Position numbers and translations under genes: made by a program. A stretch of DNA of 64,000 bases from a bacterium (GTDB lineage: Bacteria > Planctomycetota > Planctomycetia > Isosphaerales > Isosphaeraceae): assembly GCA_016125085.1 (NCBI GenBank), contig WGMM01000002.1, positions 124,001-188,000 of the forward strand, read 5' to 3'. Below are positions 18,220-27,700 of the stretch, in pieces. Position 1 is the first letter of the stretch; every line of letters begins with the position of its first letter. A model generated the notes under the pieces. It was not told where the DNA came from and searched no databases. It saw only the letters and a list, made by a program, of their open reading frames with translations.

Positions 18220-19875
18220 ATGGGCATGTTTCGCGACAATCCGGTGCTCTCTCGCGAATTGCTCGTGAATTTGCGGAGCCACCGGGCGTTCATCCTTCAA
18301 TTCGCCTATGCCGGGATTCTCGCCGTCGCGGTGCTGGTTGCCTGGCCGAGGGTGGACGACGGCCGCCTCGGGGCGAGCGTCACGGCGGCCCGCCAGCTTT
18401 TCGACCTGTTCTTCTTCGGCCAGTTCATTCTGGTGGCGCTGGTCGCCCCCACGTTCGCGGCCGGGAGCATCACGGGCGAAAAAGAACGCAAAACCTACGA
18501 ACTTTTGCTGGCGAGCCCGCTGAAGCCTTCGTGGATCCTGATCGGCAAACTGCTCAGTTCGCTCACCTATCTCGTGCTGCTTTTGGCTTCGAGCCTGCCG
18601 ATGATGATCCTGGGCTACCTGCTCGGGGGCATACTGCTCTCTGAAGTCGCCCGGGCCTATCTTGTGCTGATCCTGGCGGCCGGCACGTTCGGGCTCGTGA
18701 GCCTGGCCGCTTCCAGCTATTTCCGCCGTACGAGTTCGGCTCTCGTCGTGAGTTATCTGATCATCCTGCCGCTGGTGATCGTATCGCTCTATCTGGCGAG
18801 CACCGAAGACATCACCCTGCGCAACTTCGTCTCGGTGACGCTTTTGCCGCCCTGGACGATCGCCGTCTGGTCGATCGTCATCGGCCTGATCAACCTTCGG
18901 CTCCTGAGGCCGCCGGATGTCGGCAGCGAGGGCAAGGAAGTCGTCGACGAAGAAGAAGAGCAGAAATACGCCATCGGCGTCGTGATCGACCGGGATCTGT
19001 TCCCCGACAAGCTTTTCGCCCCGGCGAAACGCACCGACCTCATGCCCGACGGCACGAACCCCGTTCTGGACAAGGAACTGCGTTCCGAAATCTTCAGCCA
19101 GGGCACGCTGATGCTCCGGGTGGTGATCCAGGTCAGCATGTTCCTGTCCATCCCGCTGATGGCGGGCTTCCTCTTCTGGCGGCCCATGCCCGGCTGGTAC
19201 ATCTGCTACGTGCTGACGTTCAACCTGCTCGTGGGGCCGGTGTTCAGTTCCGGGTCGATCACCCAGGAACGTGAACGGCAGACGATCAACCTGCTGCTCA
19301 CGACCCTCCTGACCCCTGGCAGGATCGTCCGGGCCAAGCTGCTGGCGGCCTTGCGGGTGAGCACCGTGCTGACTCTGCTTCTGACCGAACAGGTGATCCT
19401 CGCCTACGCCCTCGTGCGTGACCTGCAACTCCAGTTCTGGACGATCATTCCGTTCTTCCTGATCATCCTCGTCACATGCCTGATGACATCGTCCATCGGC
19501 CTTTTATGGTCGAGCCTCGTGCGGAAAACATCCGTTGCCATGATCGCGACCTACATGAGCCTGATGGCCCTGTTCGTGCTCCCGGTCGGGCTTTACCGCT
19601 GGAGTTTGTCTGTCGCCCAGGGCGTATCGGACGAAGTGCTCCGCTGGATCCTCGTCCCCAGCCCTTACGCCGCGGCGATGAGCGTGCTGATCGTGGGCGA
19701 CCGGCCGACGAACATGGGCGGCGACGTTCAGCCGATCGAACGGCCGCTGGCCTGGGCCGGCGTGCCGATCTGGGTCATCTCCATAGGCCTGTTCCTCGTC
19801 ATCAGCCTCGTTTGCCATGTCGTCACGCTGATCGCGTTCCGATATCGCTGGTGGCGGGCTCGTGAATCGGTTTGA
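18220..19875 (+). CDS. ABC-2 type permease
   Basis: A 551-aa membrane protein with at least ten hydrophobic segments arranged in two halves. Each half starts with a similar amphipathic segment, NPVLSRELLVNLRS at residues 7-20 and NPVLDKELRSEIFS near 282-295, and then carries the ABC-2 pattern TGEKERKTYE / TQERERQTIN. This shows a tandem duplication of the six-helix permease unit inside one polypeptide. A soluble linker rich in Glu (about 230-250) separates the halves. It pairs with the ATPase just upstream to form an exporter. Confidence 0.88.
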   Translation: MGMFRDNPVLSRELLVNLRSHRAFILQFAYAGILAVAVLVAWPRVDDGRLGASVTAARQLFDLFFFGQFILVALVAPTFAAGSITGEKERKTYELLLASPLKPSWILIGKLLSSLTYLVLLLASSLPMMILGYLLGGILLSEVARAYLVLILAAGTFGLVSLAASSYFRRTSSALVVSYLIILPLVIVSLYLASTEDITLRNFVSVTLLPPWTIAVWSIVIGLINLRLLRPPDVGSEGKEVVDEEEEQKYAIGVVIDRDLFPDKLFAPAKRTDLMPDGTNPVLDKELRSEIFSQGTLMLRVVIQVSMFLSIPLMAGFLFWRPMPGWYICYVLTFNLLVGPVFSSGSITQERERQTINLLLTTLLTPGRIVRAKLLAALRVSTVLTLLLTEQVILAYALVRDLQLQFWTIIPFFLIILVTCLMTSSIGLLWSSLVRKTSVAMIATYMSLMALFVLPVGLYRWSLSVAQGVSDEVLRWILVPSPYAAAMSVLIVGDRPTNMGGDVQPIERPLAWAGVPIWVISIGLFLVISLVCHVVTLIAFRYRWWRARESV

Positions 19876-19885
19876 GCCGTCGAAA

Positions 19886-20533
19886 ATGACAGACCAGGTT
19901 CAGGATCCTTCCGAATCGAAGCCTGCATCCTCTTTTCGGGTGTCGGACTTGCTGCTTTGCGTTCTCGCAGTCGCAATCGCAGCCGGGTTGCTGAAACGGC
20001 ACGCCGAAGAATCGGCCATGGCTTACCGGCTGAAAGCCCACCCGCCGCTGAGCGTATGGACCCGCCTCGTCATTGGCCATGCCCTTTCGAGCTTCGGCCT
20101 GGTTTTCGGTCTGGCTCGCCTGACGGCGGCCATTCGCGAACGGAAACGGGCCATCACGTTCGGCACGTGGATCTGGTCGATCATCGGCCTGTATCTGGTT
20201 CTGTTCGTCAGCGCATCCGTGGCCTGGGCGATGGCGAACCGGCTGCTCAGGCCAATTCTGCAAGAATCGAATCCGGCAGGAGTTTCGCCGGGCGAGATTT
20301 TTTCGCGCGTCTCGCTGATGACATTCAATCAGGCTTGTTTCGACGCGTTCGCCTGGGCTCTGGCCGCGATCTGGATTGCGTCCGCCCTGTTCCGCGTGGG
20401 CGAAGGCGCCTCGGAAGAAGCCGAAACGCCCGCCCCGGCTGTCGAACGCCACGATATCGCGGTATCGGTTTTCACCGGGCTTGCGATCTTCGGCACGATC
20501 TTCCAGCGAATGCTGGAAAGCATGGGCTATTGA
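19886..20533 (+). CDS. Membrane protein of unknown function, end of the ABC operon
   Basis: A 215-aa protein with four hydrophobic segments (roughly residues 22-36, 58-76, 91-113 and 150-170, plus a C-terminal one). No family is recognised. It begins 10 bp after the permease stop; a GTG at 19862 would overlap the permease by 14 bp and is an alternative start. Position and membrane nature suggest an accessory part of the exporter. Confidence 0.65.
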   Translation: MTDQVQDPSESKPASSFRVSDLLLCVLAVAIAAGLLKRHAEESAMAYRLKAHPPLSVWTRLVIGHALSSFGLVFGLARLTAAIRERKRAITFGTWIWSIIGLYLVLFVSASVAWAMANRLLRPILQESNPAGVSPGEIFSRVSLMTFNQACFDAFAWALAAIWIASALFRVGEGASEEAETPAPAVERHDIAVSVFTGLAIFGTIFQRMLESMGY

Positions 20534-20774
20534 ACGGGTGTGGATTCGATCGCTTCGGTCCGGTCGAAAAAAACCAGGACGGCAAAGCTCGCTGGATCCA
20601 TGCGAGCGAAAGCCGTGTGCAGACATGTCCATGCGGCGTCTCGCCGCATTCGCGCGCGGGTCGAAGCCACTCTTGCCGATCGATGCCACTGGGTGTGTCG
20701 AAAGCGGCAAGATGCCGCTTCCACATGCCCCGCATGATCAAGCCCGCTTTGCCGTCCTTGAAAAAAATTGGTAA

Positions 20775-21080
20775 TCAGGAAGAAGGGCGGCGGCCAGGCA
20801 CGTCGTCCCAGGTTTTCGGCATGGTGCGCGTGCTGATGCCGGATGTCTGGCGAGAAATCTCGCCGCCCAGCTTTTCGGAGAGCCGTCCGAATTCTTCCGG
20901 CGTCAAAAGCCCTGAGGCGAAGGCGGCTTCGAGTTCCTTAAGCCGTGCGCGCGGGTCGTCGAAGTTGCAGCCTTCGATATCGGTATAGACATCTTCACGT
21001 GTCCGCGCGAACAGCCACAGAGCCAGGGCCAGGCAGACGACCAGAACGATCATGACGAACCAGTTCGGCAGTTGAATCAT
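20775..21080 (-). CDS. Small single-pass membrane protein with a SHOCT-like tail
   Basis: A 101-aa protein: one membrane helix at residues 8-26 (VMIVLVVCLALALWLFA), then a soluble part with LKELEAAFASGLLTPEEFGRL. This short helix-turn pattern is like SHOCT domains often found at the end of membrane proteins. Function unknown. ATG at 21080 was chosen because it puts the membrane segment at the N-terminus. It is convergent with the ABC operon's last gene. Confidence 0.6.
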   Translation of the reverse strand: MIQLPNWFVMIVLVVCLALALWLFARTREDVYTDIEGCNFDDPRARLKELEAAFASGLLTPEEFGRLSEKLGGEISRQTSGISTRTMPKTWDDVPGRRPSS

Positions 21081-21184
21081 GTCCGTATCTTCGAATCCGG
21101 TTTCGTGGCGACTTCGCAAGACGTATGGAAAAAGGTGCGGACAATCCGTCCGCACCCGGGTTCACTCGTTCCTGTTCCGTTCCG

Positions 21185-22411
21185 TCACTTGGACTTCGCG
21201 AGGTTTTCGAACCAGTACAAGCCGCTCTTGCCAGGGGCGACGATATCCAGATCGCCATCACGATCCATATCGATCGTAGTGAGTTGCAGCCCCGTGCCGG
21301 CCGTGCCCCGGGGGAAGTCCCTCAAGGCGAGCCGCTTGGCGGGATCGGCCGGGGCGTTCTTCGCCGGTTCGCCCTGATAGACGAGCCTTCGCACCCACTT
21401 GCCGGCCGACTTGTCGAAATTGAAGGCCGCGATCACCGGAGCGTCGACATCGCCAGGCTCACGTTCGTGGGCGTAAACCCGCTTGCCCGTGATCATTTCG
21501 TCGGTGCCGTCGCCGTCCAGATCGGCCCACAGCAGCACGTGCACGGAAGCGATCGAATCGTCGATCAGCTCTTTCTTCCATTCGGTCTTGCCGTCGGCCG
21601 TTTTTGTCTGACGGGCCCAGTAAAGGCCCTTGTCGTGACCCATGCCCCAGATCAGGTCGGAAAGGCCGTCGCCGTCCATATCACGGGCCAGGATCTGAAT
21701 GCCCGTGGCGCCAAGATTCCAGTCCGGGTGCCAGGTCCAGGTTTCGCTGGAAGGGTCGGCGGGTGCTTCGAACCAGCCCTTGGGCGTAAGAAGGTCGATG
21801 CGGCCGTCGCCGTTGATGTCGCCGGACCCGACGCCGTGCCCGGCCGCCGCGGTGCCGAAGTCATGCTTGCGGAACTTGGGCGTGGGGCCGACTTTCGTCA
21901 GTTCGTACCAGACAACGACGTTGGTCGGATTCGGCAGGATCTCCGGCTTGCCGTCGCCGGTGAGATCCACGGCCCAGGCAGCTTCACTGGTGCCGGGCAC
22001 GTCCACTTCATGATACGTCCACTTCTCACCCTTCTTGCCAGGGTTTTTGACCCAGCCGACGTTGCGGCCGAAGTAGGAGACGGTGACGAAATCCGTATGG
22101 CCGTCGGCATCGGCGTCCATCGGCAGTACGGCGAAGCAGTTGTAGTAAGTGCCCTGGCGGACGACGTCGCGCACGTCGTGCTTTTTCCATTCCGGGGCTT
22201 CGTACCAGAACGCGCCGGAGACGATGTCCAGATCGCCGTCGTTATCGACGTCGAAGGCGCTGGCGGCTTCGAATTCGCTCTGGTCGTTGACGTCGTGCTT
22301 ACGGAATTTCAATTCGTCGGCACCGGCCGAAAGGGCGATCTGCGTGAAGCCGATAGCCAGCAATCCGGATAGGCGCTGTCTTGATTTCGATCCACTCTTC
22401 AATCCGAACAT
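21185..22411 (-). CDS. Exported FG-GAP/VCBS repeat protein
   Basis: A 408-aa protein with a signal peptide (residues 10-32, ending near SAGA) and seven DxDxDG calcium-loop repeats (DVDNDGDLD, DADADGHTD, DLTGDGKPE, DINGDGRID, DMDGDGLSD, DLDGDGTDE, DMDRDGDLD), enough for one full seven-bladed propeller. No other domain is attached. A Shine-Dalgarno AGGGAG precedes the ATG at 22411. Likely a secreted calcium-dependent binding protein; no substrate can be inferred. Confidence 0.85.
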   Translation of the reverse strand: MFGLKSGSKSRQRLSGLLAIGFTQIALSAGADELKFRKHDVNDQSEFEAASAFDVDNDGDLDIVSGAFWYEAPEWKKHDVRDVVRQGTYYNCFAVLPMDADADGHTDFVTVSYFGRNVGWVKNPGKKGEKWTYHEVDVPGTSEAAWAVDLTGDGKPEILPNPTNVVVWYELTKVGPTPKFRKHDFGTAAAGHGVGSGDINGDGRIDLLTPKGWFEAPADPSSETWTWHPDWNLGATGIQILARDMDGDGLSDLIWGMGHDKGLYWARQTKTADGKTEWKKELIDDSIASVHVLLWADLDGDGTDEMITGKRVYAHEREPGDVDAPVIAAFNFDKSAGKWVRRLVYQGEPAKNAPADPAKRLALRDFPRGTAGTGLQLTTIDMDRDGDLDIVAPGKSGLYWFENLAKSK

Positions 22412-22478
22412 GCTCTGGTTCTCCCTGGCGGTCGAGGTTCTCGGGTCAAGCGGGCTTCGCTTATCGTGCGTAACGGCG

Positions 22479-22856
22479 TCAAATCTCGTCCTGTTCGAAA
22501 TCTTCGTCCCAATCGTCGTCGTCATCTTCGTCCGGCCCCTGCTCCCAGATCTCCCATTCCATGGAGATAGCCGCGAACCGGATACGTTCGCCATGAGCCA
22601 GGCGCGTTCCCGCGGGGATTTCGAAATTGATCGCTTCGACGAGGCCACGGTCGATGCTGACGAAACCGACGATGTCGTGGCCTTCGAAGTGAATCCACAG
22701 CCCTTCGACCTGCCGTTTCGCCTGCGGTTTCTCGCCGCTGGCGTTCAGGGCGGCCAGCCAGTCTTCGAGAGGACAGCCCTGGACTCCCGTCGGCGGAACG
22801 ACGAGCCATTCGACAGGCCCTTCGGTCGAGTCCATCTGCGATTCGTCTTCCGACAT
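22479..22856 (-). CDS. Small acidic protein, conserved function unknown
   Basis: A 125-aa protein without membrane segment or signal. The core (about 15-105) has alternating hydrophobic residues consistent with a beta-rich fold (WLVVPPTG, GLWIHFEGHDIVGFVSID). The last 20 residues are almost all Asp/Glu with aromatic residues. No family recognised. GGGGAG lies at Shine-Dalgarno distance before the ATG at 22856. It sits between the FG-GAP and Gfo/Idh genes on the same strand. Confidence 0.6.
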   Translation of the reverse strand: MSEDESQMDSTEGPVEWLVVPPTGVQGCPLEDWLAALNASGEKPQAKRQVEGLWIHFEGHDIVGFVSIDRGLVEAINFEIPAGTRLAHGERIRFAAISMEWEIWEQGPDEDDDDDWDEDFEQDEI

Positions 22857-22916
22857 GAAACTCCCCGAGTGACGGGCCATTCGCAATCCGCTGTTTCTCA
22901 GAATGCGATGTTCGAT

Positions 22917-24245
22917 TCAGACGACAGGAAACGCCCAGGGGCTGCGATATTCGGCACGCATCAGGTGTGCGTTGGCGGCTTCGGAATTCGTGAACCGTTC
23001 GGCCTGGCCGTCCCATTCGAGACGAAGCCCGGTCTTCAGGGCGATGTTGCCCATATTACCGACGGACGTCACACGATGCCCATAGGCGAACCGGCACGAA
23101 CATTCGTTCCTCGACTTGATCGCGTCGATCCATTCGCGGTGATGCCCGGGCGAACGGGGCAAAGTCTTCTCGGGCAGGGCGATGTCGGCGCCTTTTTCCG
23201 CGTAGATCTTGAAGTCGTTGTAGTGGCCGACCATGGTCGCCTTCGTGCCCTGGAACAGAATGCCGGCGGCCCGGTCGAACAGCTTGCCCTGGGTGCTCAC
23301 GTCGGAGTGTGTCCAGTGCAGGTCCCAGCCGTCGGCGTAATGCCAGGCCACTTCGAGCGTATCGGGCGTTTCGGCGTTGTCCTTCAGGCCATAGCGGCCG
23401 CCCATGGCGACGACGGAAACCGGGGCGTCCACCTTCATGGCCCAGTGCACGGGGTCGACCAGGTGGCAGACGAAGTCGGACAGCATGCCGCCGCCGTAGT
23501 CCCAAAAGAAACGCCAGTTGAAAGTGAACCGGTTCTGGTTGAAGGGCCGCTGCGGCGCGGGCCCGAGCCACATGTCGTAGTTGCAGCCTTGCGGGGCCGG
23601 CATATCCTCAGGTTTGCCGAGACCGTTGGGATAATCACGGTCGGCGAACATCCAGACCCGGCATTTGGTGATCTGGCCCAGAACGCCCGACTGCACGATT
23701 TCGACCATCCGGTGATAGTTTTCGCCGGCATGGATCAGGTTGCCCATCTGCGTGACGCGCTTGTGCTTCGCCGCGGCGGCCACCATGGCCTTGCCCTCGC
23801 CGATCGAGTGCGAGAGCGGCTTTTCGCAGTAGACGTCCTTACCGGCCTGCATCGCCATGATCGCGATGTGAGCGTGCCAGTGGTCGGGCGTGGCCACGAC
23901 GACGGCGTCGATATCCTTGCGATCGAGAATCTTACGGAAATCGCCGTAAACGTCAGGATTGTGCCCGGCCATTTTCGCGGCGTCGGCGGCCTTGCCGGAG
24001 TGAGCTTCGAAGACGTCCGCGATCGCGGCGACCTGCACGTCGGGGAACTTCGAGAAAATGTTCAGAAGCCCCGTGCCCATGCCGCCGGTGCCGATGAAGC
24101 CGAGTCGGACCTTTTCCGAAGGAGCCGCCGTGCCCTGGGCCATGGCGAGGGATCGCTGCAGCGAAACCGCGAACGGAAGCGACGCCACCGAGGTGACGAA
24201 CTGGCGACGACCGAGCCAGAGACGTTCGGTGGATCGAGCTTTCAT
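22917..24245 (-). CDS. Tat-exported Gfo/Idh/MocA-family oxidoreductase
   Basis: A 442-aa NAD(P)-dependent dehydrogenase. A twin-arginine signal (GRRQFVTSVASLPFAVS) at residues 12-28 precedes the Rossmann motif GFIGTGGMGTG near 49-59. EKPLSHS near 147 is the Gfo/Idh motif carrying the catalytic lysine. The C-terminal alpha/beta domain contains GGMLSDFVCHLVDPVHWA. These enzymes oxidise or isomerise sugars or inositols; Tat export with the bound cofactor is typical of the planctomycete expansion of this family. Substrate unknown. Start at ATG 24245 gives a complete Tat signal. Confidence 0.92.
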   Translation of the reverse strand: MKARSTERLWLGRRQFVTSVASLPFAVSLQRSLAMAQGTAAPSEKVRLGFIGTGGMGTGLLNIFSKFPDVQVAAIADVFEAHSGKAADAAKMAGHNPDVYGDFRKILDRKDIDAVVVATPDHWHAHIAIMAMQAGKDVYCEKPLSHSIGEGKAMVAAAAKHKRVTQMGNLIHAGENYHRMVEIVQSGVLGQITKCRVWMFADRDYPNGLGKPEDMPAPQGCNYDMWLGPAPQRPFNQNRFTFNWRFFWDYGGGMLSDFVCHLVDPVHWAMKVDAPVSVVAMGGRYGLKDNAETPDTLEVAWHYADGWDLHWTHSDVSTQGKLFDRAAGILFQGTKATMVGHYNDFKIYAEKGADIALPEKTLPRSPGHHREWIDAIKSRNECSCRFAYGHRVTSVGNMGNIALKTGLRLEWDGQAERFTNSEAANAHLMRAEYRSPWAFPVV

Positions 24246-24744
24246 GGGAGAGGTCCTCATTTTTTCGGTTCCGTCGGAAAGTGCGGCGGGGTACGAGCGG
24301 GGCGAATCCGTAAGAAATCGGATCCGGACGGTGTCGATCGATGCGCCGGGATGACGCTTCGACCGGTTCATGCTAGTCGTGCGGCAATTCCGATTCAAGC
24401 CCACGAAGCGAGAGCTTCCCGTTTGCGGGTTTTCGCTTCCGGCCGGATCATACGCTCGCTCTCACCCAATTTTTTCGTTCAGGACGAATTGGCGAAACCC
24501 GACGACGAGCCACCGCACTGCGGCGGGAAAGCTGCCGCAATGCCATTACCATGTCGCCCGGATGCATCAGGACATACACATTTTTTCCGAATCGTTGCCT
24601 TTCGGGTTTGGATTCGGTCTCATATCGGACAAGACCTCCATAGAAACTACGCAGATCGCCAGGTTCGCGGCATCGCGCCCGGGAGGGTGTTTTGTCCGTC
24701 GAGCCCACGTGCGACGAATCGAAAATCATGCCTCAGGATACTCC
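24246..24744. other. Divergent intergenic region (499 bp)
   Basis: Upstream spacer of both the Gfo/Idh gene (minus) and the 1318-aa surface protein (plus). It is less GC-rich than the flanking genes and contains T-runs near 24259 and 24585. I see no convincing gene, RNA or complete promoter; an open frame that runs through it on the plus strand has no start context or family likeness. Confidence 0.5.
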
Positions 24745-27700
24745 ATGAAGAACCCATCGAGCCGAAACGAAAAACGGCATCAGGCGACCACCATTTTCAA
24801 GCACTTTCAAGCGGGTTCGAAAACGCGGCGGAAATCCGGGCTCGCCTTCCACCCCGGTGCCGAAAGGCTGGACGAACGCGTCGTACTTTCCACCCTGGTA
24901 TCGACGACGGTCGCCGGCAGCTCCGTCAATCAGACGCTCGCCAACGTCGTGAACAATACATCCCTGGGCGGTTTGACGGTCGAATCGACAAACGGTTTTT
25001 CGACGGCCGCCCCGCCCAATTTCCTGACGCTCACTAACGGCGGTTCGCCTTTCGCCACGGTCAGTTACATCACGACCTCAGCCTCGAATACAGCTTTTCA
25101 GACTCTGGCCCTGCCCGCGGGCAATTCGACCGTCCAGCTCACCAGTTCGACCGTGGTCACCCAGGCCGCGAGAGGTCAAGCCGCGGCCGGTAGCCCCCAG
25201 CAGCTCAGCGCCTCGCCGTTCGTCCTGAGCATGACCGGCAGTTCGTCGGATTTCACGCCCAGCGGCAATCTGTACGTGCAGGGAGCCAGGGGCAATTACA
25301 TCATCTCTTACACGTCGGTCAGCGATAATGGCGGCAATGCCCAGTTCCAGGGCTGCAAGATCATCGGTTCGTTCGGCGCGCTTCAGGCTTCGCCGTTCGA
25401 GGATATCGTCAACGCCGGTGCTTTCATCGTGCAGTCGGTGGCCCCGGCCGGCGGGCAGTCGACGTCGATCAACCCCAGCGTGATCAATGTGCAGGCCAGT
25501 GTGCCGAACGATCCTTCGCAAAAATACCCATTCTCTCTGCCTGTCATCTCGGCGGCAGGTTTCGCGGCCGCGACGGAAAAGGATCCGAAGTACACGCTCG
25601 TCTACTTCTCGAACGGCTCGATGGCCGTCGTTTCCTACACGGGCATCGCGCCGCTCTCAACTGGCGGATATGAGCTGACCGGCTGCATTTCGCAGGTCGC
25701 GGGCACGATCGGCGCATACGGTGCGACGAGCGGCCCGACGGCGAACGTGCAGTGGACGTCGGCCGCGCCGATCGATTTCGAATTCACCAACAATTCCGGG
25801 CAATCGCCGGTTTTCGTCGCGATCGCGGGCCAGCAGATCGACCCGCTCACTGGCATACCCACTTACGGTTATCTCTCGCCTGCGGGCAACGGCTCGAACT
25901 CAGGCGACCTCTGGCGGTTTCAGGCCTTCGCCGGGCAGACCAGCGTGCCTACGACCATGGTCTTTTCCACATCCGACCCGGCCGGCGCCGTCAAGCACCT
26001 GCTCATTCCGAACGATCCCTACAAGCGGCTCGACTCGATCCGCATGATCTTCAGCGTCGGCACGCCGCCAAGTATCCCCGTGAACTCCGGCAAGCCCAGC
26101 TTCCCGGCCGCCGGCAATCCGCAGGATCCGAACGATTCGACCACCTATGACTTCGTTGAATTCACCGAGCGAAGCTCGCCCAACGACGGCATCCTGTTCA
26201 TCAATACCACGCAGGTCGATCAGGTCGGGATCCCTTTCCTGATGCAGACGACACCGGCCGACTCGGTAAAGTCGAGCGGCGTCGGCATCACGGTCTCACG
26301 CTCACAGCTTTTCTATGATTTCGGACAGTACGTCACCCAGCAGTTCTCGGGGTTGACGGGCACCGCGGCGACCGATGCGGCACAGGCTTTCTCGTCGCTG
26401 ACGACGCCGAATCGCCTGCTGAACCCCAGCGATTCGATCACCAACCCGCCGAATCCGCAGACGCCCGCCGCGTTCGAATCCTATTTCGACGCGGCCCTGA
26501 CCACTTTCTTCAAGAAATATCAGCAGCCGGGTCAGTCCTTCAGGTTCCAGCGCGACGGCTACTTTTTCTCCGGCCAGACGGTGACCGGATTCACCCCGGC
26601 ACCCTATTCGACGTCCGCCACCAACAACGGCTCCGGGCTATTGATTCCGCCGAACGGCAATGTTCCGACATCGCTGGTGTTTTCGATCGGCCAATCGCTC
26701 TCAGGGCCTGGAGTTCCCTCGGGGGCGACGATCACAGGAGTTTCGGTCGATGGGTCGAACGTCACCACGGTGACTTATTCACCGGCAGGCACTTCGCAAC
26801 CAGCCCCGGCGACCTATACGTTCACTCTGCCCGGCACCTACACGGTGCTCCAGCTCAAAGAGACCGACTCGAGCTGGAACGTCAAGCAGGGCGGCCAGCA
26901 GTATCAGATTTATGCCCCCTACTTCAGCAACGGTTCGCCTTATCCGGCGGGCTTCCCGGCTTCGACGACGACTCCGCCCATCGCGCCGCCCTGGATCGCA
27001 CAGGTGACAGCCGCCTCCTCGGGCCTCATGGTTTTCGGCAACCTCGGCGCTTTCGCTGACGGTTCGTCGCAGGCCGTCACCGGGCAGATCTCGGGCACGA
27101 ACGCGAGCGGCCAGATTCTGCTGGATATCGAAAATTCGATCGTTTCGGCCTTCAATCGCGGCATCGCCAATACCGTTCCGGCCGGCACCGACGTGACCTC
27201 GGCCTGGAACGACAACACGACCTTCTACCCGACACCCAGCCAGGACGGCTCCAATTGGTCGAACTTCTACGCCGGATTCCTGCATAACGACACCGTCAGC
27301 GTGACCGCGCCGGGTTCGTCCGTCGGCCTGGCATACGGCTTCGCTTACGACGATCAGGGCGGCAATGACCCGACTCTCGTCAGCTACGCCTCGAAGGTCG
27401 CGATCACGCTCCAGCCGTGGACGGCAGCCACGTCGATCGTCGTCACACCAGCGCAGGTCAAGACGGTCGTCGGCCAGACCACGCAGTTCACCGTGACGGC
27501 CTATAAGGATAAGGACAAGAAGGTCGTCGATACGAATTATCTCGGCAAAATCTATTTCGATCCCAAGGAAATCGCCGACTGGCTGCCGGCATCGTACCAG
27601 TTTACGCCTGCTGACAACGGCACCAAAACCTTCACCTTCGTGCCGAAATCGGCCGGGAATATCCAGGCGAAGGTTGCCGATCTCGCGAACCGCCTCAGCG

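Noticed and set aside
22149..25037. 962-codon plus-strand open frame
   Set aside because: Antisense to the FG-GAP, acidic-protein and Gfo/Idh genes, with no domain likeness of its own.
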